A stretch of DNA of 6,720 bases from NCBI GenBank assembly GCA_024697705.1, contig JAILFF010000011.1, positions 1 through 6,720 on the forward strand, given 5' to 3'. Shown one piece after another: positions 1 through 5,278 of the stretch (the stretch's first letter is position 1; each line of letters begins with the position of its first letter). The notes under the pieces were generated by a model. That model was not told where the DNA came from. It saw nothing but the letters and a program-made list of their open reading frames with translations, and did no database searches. The stretch comes from Ruminococcus sp. (GTDB taxonomy: Bacteria > Bacillota > Clostridia > Oscillospirales > Ruminococcaceae). Made by a program: the position numbers and the translations under genes.

Positions 1-151
1 CGTACAGCGTTGACTGCGCACGGCGAAGGTCGAACTCGCCGATACGTTTCAGCCTGCGTCTGACATTTTTCACCAGCACGCTTTCAAAATTCGACTTATT
101 AAGACCTTTAAGCGCGATCTCTCCGAATTTGCAAAGAATTATTTCTCTCAT
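1..151 (-). CDS. thiI: ThiI, tRNA 4-thiouridine synthase (N-terminal 50 residues, cut by window edge)
   Basis: Reading leftward from the ATG at 151-149, the frame stays open to the window edge and gives 50 residues beginning MREIILCKFGEIALKGLNKS. This N-terminus is characteristic of ThiI, where the GEIxLKGxN segment opens the ferredoxin-like domain that precedes the THUMP tRNA-binding domain. ThiI activates U8 of tRNA with ATP and receives persulfide sulfur from a cysteine desulfurase to make 4-thiouridine; in some bacteria it also serves thiamine thiazole synthesis. The catalytic P-loop and any rhodanese domain lie outside the window. A purine-rich GGAAAGGAAA ribosome binding site lies about 10 nt upstream of the start. 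The gene follows the cysteine desulfurase by 70 bp on the same strand with no convincing promoter between them, so the two are probably co-transcribed. The identification rests on this short N-terminus and on the neighbour. Confidence 0.88.
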   Translation of the reverse strand, partial: MREIILCKFGEIALKGLNKSNFESVLVKNVRRRLKRIGEFDLRRAQSTLY

Positions 152-221
152 TATTTAACATTTCCTTTCCCGAAAAATGCTGAAATCTGCCCCTATATAT
201 AATAAGGTATAAAACACCTGT

Positions 222-1352
222 TCACCTGACTTTTTGGAGCGTGTCCTGTGCTTCTTTCAGCGCGGCGATCAGTGCTTCGATCTCGTCGGCGGTATTTTCC
301 GCGCAGAAGCTCACTCTGATTGTAAAGTCCGCGAGCTTGTCAGGTACGCCAAACTCCGATAATACCGAGCTTTTCTTTCCCTTTGAGCAGGCTGAACCGC
401 TCGAAACGTATATCTCCTTCTGTTCAAGGAAATGCAGCAGCACCTCCGAGCGCAGACCCGGAACGGCGATGCTGTTCACATAAGGCGAACCGTCCGCAGG
501 GGAATTTACAGCTATGCCAAGCGCGGAAACGCGGCTCCGCAGCAGCGCCGAGAGCTCCGAAACATAAGCGAAACGCTCGTCGAGACTGCCGCAAAGTTCA
601 CCGACCGCCGCGCCGAACGCAGCTATCAGCGGAACGGATTCGGTTCCGGAGCGAAAACCTCTTTCCTGCCCTCCGCCCGAAATGAGCGACGCAATATGCA
701 CGCCCTTACGTATGTACAGAGCTCCTATCCCTTTCGGAGCATGGACTTTGTGCCCGCTCAAAGAGATCATATCAGCGTTCAAGCTTTTCACCTTGACAGG
801 CAGCTTCATGTAGCATTGAACGGCGTCGCAATGGGTCAGCGTATCGGGATACTGCTTTTTTATCCGACGGAAAGCCTCTTCTATCGGCAGCACGCTTCCC
901 GTTTCGTTATTGACCGCCATGCAGCTGACAAGGCAGGTTTCTTTACTGACCGCGTTAACGATATCGTCGGCGAAATACCCGCCCTCACGCGGGCTTACCC
1001 TCACGACCTCGAAGCCCTGCGCTTCAAGACGGCGTATCGGTTCGGCGACTGCGGGGTGTTCTACCGAGGTCGTAACGATCTGCCGCCTGCGTTTGCCGTT
1101 CGACATAGCGGCGCCGATCACGGCGGTATTGTCGGCTTCGGTCGCGCCCGATGTGAAATAGATCTCTTCGGGAGATGCTCCTATCGACCCCGCAATAACT
1201 TTTCTCGCCGCCGAGACCTTCTGCGAAGCCGACAGCCCCAGTCCGTGCAGCGAGGAAGGATTCCCGAAGCCCTCCGCCGACATAGCGTCCACGGCAGCTT
1301 TTACGGCGCTGTCGAGCGGCTTTGTCGTCGCGGCATTATCAAAATAAATCAT
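222..1352 (-). CDS. Class I (NifS/IscS-type) cysteine desulfurase
   Basis: This PLP enzyme removes sulfur from L-cysteine, forming alanine and an enzyme persulfide that is passed to an acceptor. The 376-residue protein is full length for the family. It opens with the typical YFDNAATT (3-10). Further landmarks are the cofactor-contacting histidine H99 in SVEHP, N149/E150 in VNNETG, D176 and Q179 in HCDAVQ, the Schiff-base lysine K202 in SGHK, and the catalytic cysteine C322 in SSGSACS; that loop marks class I rather than SufS-type class II. The start follows an AAAGGTGAG ribosome binding site at 8 nt. The next gene downstream is thiI, as in the dedicated desulfurase-ThiI pairs of many Firmicutes (NifZ-ThiI in Bacillus subtilis), so the likely job is sulfur supply for tRNA thiolation rather than general Fe-S assembly. 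No iscU-like scaffold gene is visible nearby. The family call is firm; the ThiI partnership is inferred from gene order. Confidence 0.96.
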   Translation of the reverse strand: MIYFDNAATTKPLDSAVKAAVDAMSAEGFGNPSSLHGLGLSASQKVSAARKVIAGSIGASPEEIYFTSGATEADNTAVIGAAMSNGKRRRQIVTTSVEHPAVAEPIRRLEAQGFEVVRVSPREGGYFADDIVNAVSKETCLVSCMAVNNETGSVLPIEEAFRRIKKQYPDTLTHCDAVQCYMKLPVKVKSLNADMISLSGHKVHAPKGIGALYIRKGVHIASLISGGGQERGFRSGTESVPLIAAFGAAVGELCGSLDERFAYVSELSALLRSRVSALGIAVNSPADGSPYVNSIAVPGLRSEVLLHFLEQKEIYVSSGSACSKGKKSSVLSEFGVPDKLADFTIRVSFCAENTADEIEALIAALKEAQDTLQKVR

Positions 1353-1385
1353 ATGTTCCGCTCACCTTTCGATTATTATCATATA

Positions 1386-1414
1386 ATTATATCATATACA
1401 GCCGATCAAGTCAA
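1386..1414 (-). promoter_or_regulatory. Sigma-70/SigA-type promoter for the desulfurase-thiI operon
   Basis: On the minus strand TTGACT (1414-1409) and TATAAT (1391-1386) are separated by exactly 17 bp. The predicted start near 1379 leaves a leader of about 27 nt containing the AAAGGTGAG ribosome binding site. No regulator site is obvious. Confidence 0.85.
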
Positions 1415-1463
1415 TGGACATTATTTCACAAAGACATTAATTATTCAAGTGATTTTTCTTCTT

Positions 1464-1487
1464 GCCGATTTTTCGGAATAAATCGGC
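1464..1487. repeat. Perfect 8-bp inverted repeat between the cellulase terminator and the desulfurase promoter
   Basis: GCCGATTT (1464-1471) and AAATCGGC (1480-1487) form a perfect stem with an 8-nt loop. Neither strand has a proper U-run after it. It lies about 17 bp beyond the U-tract of the cellulase terminator and about 50 bp upstream of the desulfurase -35 box. It could be a back-up termination or pausing hairpin, or a palindromic protein site; the sequence does not decide. Confidence 0.5.
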
Positions 1488-1504
1488 GTTCTCTTTGCCC
1501 CCGC

Positions 1505-1544
1505 AAAAAAACGCGGCAGAAGACAATATCCTCTGCCGCAAAAA
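1505..1544 (-). terminator. Rho-independent terminator of the GH5 endoglucanase gene
   Basis: Read on the minus strand, GCGGCAGA (1539-1532) pairs with TCTGCCGC (1520-1513). The stem extends inward through a G.U pair and two further pairs to a 5-nt loop, giving 11 pairs. One G follows, then seven U (1511-1505). It lies about 55 nt past the endoglucanase stop codon. On the plus strand the hairpin is followed by A residues, so it works in one direction only. Confidence 0.9.
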
Positions 1545-1597
1545 TTATGTACAATTCGTATTTTGGAAACTAATTCTATCGTCAGACAGTCAGATCA

Positions 1598-3796
1598 TCA
1601 GATAGTAATAACGAACTTTCTGTTGTTGAGCTCGGAAGTATCCCAGGAGCCGTTCACCTTGGCGCATACAACTACGGTGTAAGAACCATGAGTAATGCCC
1701 TTAGGCGAAGTGTAAGTAGTAACATTGCCACTAACCTGAGCCTTTACTCTCCACTTGCCATGCTGATAGCAGGCTATACCATAAGCGGTAGCATTGTCAA
1801 CAGCACTCCACTTCAGTCTGAACTGCTTGCCCGATACTTCCTTGGAAGTAATAACGGGGTACTTACCGGTGGTAGAACCGGTGGCGAGAGTGGTTACGGA
1901 AACAGCCTTGGAGTAGTCGGTGTAGTAAGAACCGCTGAACTTAGAAAGAACCGCTACCTGATACTTAGTAGACTCGGAAAGATTATTGATGGTGTAGGAA
2001 GTGCTGTTTGCGGAAACCTCGCCGGCAACAGACCATGAGCCGTTCTTGTTGTAGCATACCTGATAGCCCTCAGCACCATCAATAGCGTTCCATTTTACAG
2101 AGATGGAGTTTGTGCCGGGAGTAGCGGAAACGCTCGGATTCACACGTTCAATAACGACTGTCTGCTTCGGAACAGCGTACAGACCGTAAGCAGTCAGGCT
2201 GGATGCGGTTGCGCTGATGAAGAGATCGGTCATGTCGGATACCGACCTGCCGGTAGCGGCAATTCCGGCAACTAAATCGTCATAGGTAAATGTCTTCATA
2301 TAAAGAGTGTCGGATGTATCGCTGGAAGCGATGCGGTTCCAGGACATATTATCTTCGCTATGATACTCCATAAGGTCAAGCTCGGGCTCTTTATCGGCAG
2401 AATAGAACAGAACGAAGTCATAATTCTTATTTGCATAGTTCTGCCAGCCGGTTACGGGAATGTTTTTCCACTCTTCAAGCTCCTCGCCGTTCTCGCTTCT
2501 GTAAAGCTTAACCCAGTTGGAACCTACCTTGCTGTTCATATCAGACCAGCTGAACGGAGCGGGCGGAACATATCCGCTCATTGAGGAGCTGATGCCGTAA
2601 ACTTCCATCATAGCCTTAACGACCTTTTCGGACTCGGGATACCAAGTGCAGTCCTGACGGTGCAGATAGCCGTGAGCCTCGCCGTTTGCTACGCCGATAA
2701 CATTGTTATCCCACAGAACGCAGGGGATACCCTTGCTCTTAGCCTTGCCCAGATAGGACTGTGCCCAGCGGATACGGTCTTCGGTGTTGTTAAAGTCGGA
2801 GGAGGAGAACTCGCCGATGATGATCGGTGCGCCCTTCTGCTGCTGGAGCTGACCGAAATAATCGAACATACTGGAAAGAGCACCCTCGTAATCCTCACCC
2901 CAACCTGACGATCCGGGGAAGTTATGGTTTGCCTTAGAATCGGTAGCCATAGTAAAGTAATACGGAGCGTAAGCATGAACGGAAAGCGCCACGTTGCCTG
3001 CATTTGAAGGGATAGCAATATTATTGATAGCATCATAGCTGCTCGAAGCGCAGTAGCCGGGCAGCATCAGCAGACGCTCCTTGTTAGCGTTCGAGCCCTG
3101 GCTGCGGACAGTATTTACGAATGTTGCATTCAGCTCGTTAATGTACTGCCAGGTATAGCCGCCGTCGCCGGAGCCGTCGCCCCACTGCTGTACAGCAGGA
3201 TTGTTCAGCTGACGAGGCTCGTTCATGCCTTCAAAAATGAGGTGCTGATCGTAGTCCTTGAATTCCTCAGCAAGCTCGGACCAGATGCTTTGCAGTCTTA
3301 CCTTAGCTTCAGCCTTGGTAGAATCGGTAAACTTATCTACGTTAATCCAGCCCTCTTCGTGATGAACGTTCAGGATAATGAACATATCGCGGCTGTAAGC
3401 GTAGTCAACGGTCTTCTTTACATAAGACATCCATTCGTCGTTGATGTGGTACTTGTCGCCTCTCTTCTCGAGATGCTGATACCAGGTCACAGGGATACGA
3501 ACGGTGTTGAAGCCTGCGTCCTTAACAGCCTGGAACTGCTGAGCGTTCGGCTCAGGCTGTCCCCAGCTCGTAGCAAACTTTGAAGGGCTGTCATTGATGC
3601 CCAGTCTGCCGTCGTAGGAATCAAGCGTGTTGCCGAGGTTCCAGCCGATAGTCATTTTGGAAACGATGCCCTGAGCATTCTGTCCCGAAAGAGCGGAAGC
3701 CTCGATGTCTGCGTTCGGCAGAGCGCCCATAACAGTTACGGCAAGCGCCGCAGCCGAAAGTCCGGACAAAACTCTGCGCTGGTTGTTCTTCTTCAT
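1598..3796 (-). CDS. Secreted modular GH5 endoglucanase with a C-terminal pair of fibronectin type III domains
   Basis: A 732-residue extracellular beta-glycanase. Residues 1-35 are a Sec signal peptide: basic KKNNQRR, hydrophobic 13-25, likely cleavage after ASA (33-35). Residues about 40-400 are a GH5 (beta/alpha)8 barrel with the family landmarks: GWNLGNTLD (51-59), R100, H145/H146, acid/base E193 in MNEPR, H274 and Y276, nucleophile E329 in IIGEF, and W362. This pattern resembles subfamily 4, whose members cut cellulose, xyloglucan or glucomannan, so the substrate could be mixed. Residues about 412-548 are an unassigned module, perhaps carbohydrate-binding. Two fibronectin type III-like domains follow (about 550-637 and 645-732), each with a KW(N/S)A(I/V)D strand. 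There is no dockerin or sortase signal, so the enzyme is free or held by its accessory modules. The start follows a GAGAGGGG ribosome binding site at 8 nt. The gene is monocistronic, with its own promoter, operator-like box and terminator. Confidence 0.95.
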   Translation of the reverse strand: MKKNNQRRVLSGLSAAALAVTVMGALPNADIEASALSGQNAQGIVSKMTIGWNLGNTLDSYDGRLGINDSPSKFATSWGQPEPNAQQFQAVKDAGFNTVRIPVTWYQHLEKRGDKYHINDEWMSYVKKTVDYAYSRDMFIILNVHHEEGWINVDKFTDSTKAEAKVRLQSIWSELAEEFKDYDQHLIFEGMNEPRQLNNPAVQQWGDGSGDGGYTWQYINELNATFVNTVRSQGSNANKERLLMLPGYCASSSYDAINNIAIPSNAGNVALSVHAYAPYYFTMATDSKANHNFPGSSGWGEDYEGALSSMFDYFGQLQQQKGAPIIIGEFSSSDFNNTEDRIRWAQSYLGKAKSKGIPCVLWDNNVIGVANGEAHGYLHRQDCTWYPESEKVVKAMMEVYGISSSMSGYVPPAPFSWSDMNSKVGSNWVKLYRSENGEELEEWKNIPVTGWQNYANKNYDFVLFYSADKEPELDLMEYHSEDNMSWNRIASSDTSDTLYMKTFTYDDLVAGIAATGRSVSDMTDLFISATASSLTAYGLYAVPKQTVVIERVNPSVSATPGTNSISVKWNAIDGAEGYQVCYNKNGSWSVAGEVSANSTSYTINNLSESTKYQVAVLSKFSGSYYTDYSKAVSVTTLATGSTTGKYPVITSKEVSGKQFRLKWSAVDNATAYGIACYQHGKWRVKAQVSGNVTTYTSPKGITHGSYTVVVCAKVNGSWDTSELNNRKFVITI

Positions 3797-3838
3797 AGGA
3801 ATTACCCCTCTCTAAAAATTTGGTCATCCTTCGCAGAA

Positions 3839-3904
3839 CCGAATTATCCCGCGAAACTCACGACCGTGTTCTCCGTGCCGTAAAGCGAATTCGGTACGAC
3901 ACGG
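3839..3904 (-). promoter_or_regulatory. Structured 5' leader of the endoglucanase mRNA
   Basis: The transcript should begin near 3933, giving a leader of about 137 nt. In the sense (minus) strand CCGTGTCGTA (3904-3895) pairs with TACGGCACGG (3882-3873), ten pairs including one G.U, enclosing a 12-nt loop. The loop contains CCGAATT (3894-3888), which is perfectly complementary to AATTCGG further downstream (3845-3839), so a loop-to-downstream pseudoknot or an alternative fold is possible. The first stem is not followed by U residues, so it is not a terminator. It may stabilise the message or hold a cis-regulatory element. I recognise no known riboswitch class. Confidence 0.5.
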
Positions 3905-3917
3905 GAAATTATCGTCT

Positions 3918-3932
3918 TGAAAACGTTTTTCA
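3918..3932. promoter_or_regulatory. LacI/CcpA-type operator-like palindrome at the endoglucanase transcription start
   Basis: TGAAAACGTTTTTCA (plus strand) is a near-perfect palindrome with a central CG, the form typical of LacI-family operators. It differs from the CcpA cre consensus TGWAANCGNTNWCA by one extra base in the right arm. It begins about 8 bp beyond the -10 box, so it covers roughly +1 to +15, where a bound repressor would block transcription. A closely matching box precedes the GH130 gene. The regulator itself is not in the window. Confidence 0.65.
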
Positions 3933-3939
3933 TGAGTTT

Positions 3940-3968
3940 ATTATACAGTTTTTTTTTACAATTGTCAA
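3940..3968 (-). promoter_or_regulatory. Consensus promoter of the GH5 endoglucanase gene
   Basis: On the minus strand TTGACA (3968-3963) and TATAAT (3945-3940) are both perfect consensus boxes with a 17-bp spacer that contains a run of nine A. The predicted start is near 3933. A promoter this strong next to an operator-like box fits a tightly repressed, inducible gene. Confidence 0.9.
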
Positions 3969-4300
3969 CGGCTTTTAGTAAACAAAGAGTATTATTAGAT
4001 GTAAATATTTTTGAGCTTGTTTTCCAATATAAACAAGTTCGCTTTACGTTCACAGCAAATTCATCAAAGAGTATTATACTTCCGCCGTCCGATTACGTAT
4101 TCTTATATTTTTCACTATTTTAATAGATTCAGTCATCATTCCCGCAACTCGGAATTTTACATTATTATGCAGAATTACTCACCGAATATATTTACGGATA
4201 ACATTCGGATACCGTGAACCGAAACAGTCTTATATAAGAAAATACTTATATATAATAAGAATGTCCGATCGCCGCTCTCCCCTGCTGCTATTATATATTG
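3969..4300. other. AT-rich intergenic region with no recognised gene
   Basis: Between the endoglucanase promoter and the GTATC repeat cluster I see no credible coding frame: short open frames lack ribosome binding sites and recognisable proteins. Minor structure includes CGGATA repeated directly at about 4196 and 4207, and an AT-rich inverted repeat TATATAAG/CTTATATA (4231-4238, 4245-4252). I see no RNA gene. Confidence 0.6.
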
Positions 4301-4481
4301 TGTATCAACAGCTGTCTGCAAGCCGGTTGATACAGATACTTCCATTTCCGAGAAGTATACAATGTATCCAAATATCGCCTGTGATTTTGTAATTTTCTAC
4401 AAACTTGAATAAATGTGTTGACAATGTGATAAAAACGTAGTATAATATAAATTGGAAAGGTATAATTGTATCTTTGGATAC
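4301..4481. repeat. Cluster of GTATC/GATAC inverted repeats around the promoter of the LPXTG protein gene
   Basis: TGTATCAAC (4301-4309) and GTTGATACA (4326-4334) form a perfect 9-bp stem whose inner GCT/AGC can extend it. ATACTTC (4336-4342) pairs with GAAGTAT (4352-4358). GTATCCAAA (4364-4372) and TTTGGATAC (4473-4481) are perfect 9-bp inverted copies that bracket the promoter at 4418-4446. GTATC (4468-4472) and GATAC (4477-4481) form a further small stem in the leader. No stem is followed by a U-run. The recurrence of one pentamer suggests protein-binding half-sites rather than terminators; this is inferred from pattern alone. Confidence 0.55.
4418..4446 (+). promoter_or_regulatory. Consensus promoter of the LPXTG surface protein gene
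   Basis: TTGACA (4418-4423) and TATAAT (4441-4446) are perfect boxes with a 17-bp spacer. The predicted start near 4453 leaves a leader of about 70 nt that contains the GTATC-TTTG-GATAC mini-hairpin and the AAAGGGGG ribosome binding site. Confidence 0.88.
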
Positions 4482-4523
4482 GAACATTTTCGGCTGAAAT
4501 AACCTGAAAGGGGGCGGTCTTTC

Positions 4524-5048
4524 ATGAAATTCAAAAGATTTGTCGCTGTAATGCTGATGATGATCGTTGCGGTATGTACCGGATTATCTTCTTTGACTGT
4601 TCAGGCTGCGTCTGCCGTGTGGTCGATCGAGATTCCCGAATACGTTGAATCCACCGATCAGATCGTTTTGCCCGAAGGCTGGGATTTCGCCGAAACGACC
4701 GATCTCTCAAAATGTCGGTCTATCACGGTAACGGCGGTGAATGACGAAACAGAAACCGACATTGACGTTATTATAACAAAGATCTCCGATGACTCTTCCG
4801 CCAAAGAAGACAGCAGCGTCGGAATGAATGAGCCGCTTCTTCCGAAGCTGAAAAAGTCTGCCGATCAGACTAACGGCTCCGCCGATTCGGACAGCTCGTC
4901 TTCTGTCGGGGCGAACGACAACAATATGCAGGCTCTTCCCAATGCTTCCGACGACGGATTGCCGATCACGGGTGCGTCCGCAGGACTTGCCTCCATCGCG
5001 GCGATACTTCTGGCTGTCGCGTTTGTTATTGGAAAAAACAGCAAATAA
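4524..5048 (+). CDS. Small LPXTG cell-wall-anchored surface protein of unknown function
   Basis: The 174-residue protein has the complete layout of a sortase substrate. A Sec signal peptide covers residues 1-28 or so (basic KFKR, hydrophobic 6-25, cleavage after VQA). An exported region of about 75 residues (30-105), rich in acidic residues and Thr, has one Cys (64). It is followed by a low-complexity Ser/Asp/Asn linker (about 112-143). The C-terminus carries LPITG (146-150), a hydrophobic segment (151-170) and the short basic tail KNSK. Housekeeping sortase A would cut between T149 and G150 and link the protein to peptidoglycan. I do not recognise the exported domain, which is too short for an adhesin or enzyme and may be a spacer-borne sensor, binding module or coat protein. 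The start follows AAAGGGGGCGG at about 6 nt, and the stop is a tandem TAATAA. The gene is monocistronic, with its own promoter and terminator, and no sortase gene lies nearby. Confidence 0.9.
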   Translation: MKFKRFVAVMLMMIVAVCTGLSSLTVQAASAVWSIEIPEYVESTDQIVLPEGWDFAETTDLSKCRSITVTAVNDETETDIDVIITKISDDSSAKEDSSVGMNEPLLPKLKKSADQTNGSADSDSSSSVGANDNNMQALPNASDDGLPITGASAGLASIAAILLAVAFVIGKNSK

Positions 5049-5056
5049 TAACATGA

Positions 5057-5088
5057 GCGTTTCCGAAGCATTTCGGGAACGCTTTTTT
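5057..5088 (+). terminator. Rho-independent terminator of the LPXTG protein gene
   Basis: GCGTTTCCGAA (5057-5067) pairs with TTCGGGAACGC (5072-5082) over 11 pairs including one U.G. The loop is 4 nt and six T follow (5083-5088). It begins 8 bp after the stop codon. Confidence 0.94.
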
Positions 5089-5102
5089 GTTGAATATAAT
5101 AA

Positions 5103-5138
5103 TTACGGGCGCGGCAATTGTTTTCACCGCGCCCGTAA
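5103..5138 (-). terminator. Perfect 12-bp GC-rich hairpin in the convergent gap, possible terminator of the GH130 gene
   Basis: TTACGGGCGCGG (5103-5114) and CCGCGCCCGTAA (5127-5138) pair perfectly around a 12-nt loop. On the minus strand the stem is followed by TTATTATATTC, a moderately U-rich tail, so it may end GH130 transcripts about 140 nt past the stop. On the plus strand no U-run follows. It could also be a plain palindrome or a transcription barrier between two converging genes. A weaker candidate nearer the stop is a short G.C stem with a few U at about 5223-5248. Confidence 0.5.
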
Positions 5139-5278
5139 CTATCATACGATTATTGTATAGAAACGCGCTTTGCTCGTCCGTGCTTTTACCCCGTCATAAT
5201 TATATACTTTGCGATTTAGATTTGCAAAAAGCGCTTCTCCCCCGCCTTGATGTTTATAATATCTTTTATTATCTTATA

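Noticed and set aside
152..221. Possible internal promoter between the desulfurase and thiI genes (TATTATATA-like sequence on the minus strand)
   Set aside because: AT-rich -10-like bases are present, but no acceptable -35 box lies 16-18 bp upstream, so co-transcription is the simpler reading.
432..1481. Long plus-strand open frame (349 codons) opposite the cysteine desulfurase
   Set aside because: Its translation is Arg-rich and resembles no family, while the opposite strand encodes a full desulfurase with all catalytic residues, a ribosome binding site and a promoter. It is a codon-bias shadow.
2689..3036. 115-codon minus-strand frame in another frame of the endoglucanase gene
   Set aside because: It lies entirely inside the GH5 catalytic domain coding sequence in a different frame and looks like low-complexity shadow coding.
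3844..3933. A 29-codon frame starting MKNVFKTIIS in the endoglucanase leader, with its ATG almost at the predicted transcription start
   Set aside because: The ATG is created by the operator-like palindrome, there is no room for a ribosome binding site, and the peptide has no leader-peptide feature such as a run of regulated codons. Leaderless translation is possible but unsupported.
4301..4358. Inverted repeats at 4301-4334 and 4336-4358 as terminators or a short CRISPR-like array
   Set aside because: There is no U-run on either strand and the arms are not regularly spaced direct repeats with unique spacers.
4305..4487. 60-codon minus-strand frame across the surface protein promoter
   Set aside because: It has no ribosome binding site or recognisable domain and overlaps a perfect plus-strand promoter and the repeat cluster.
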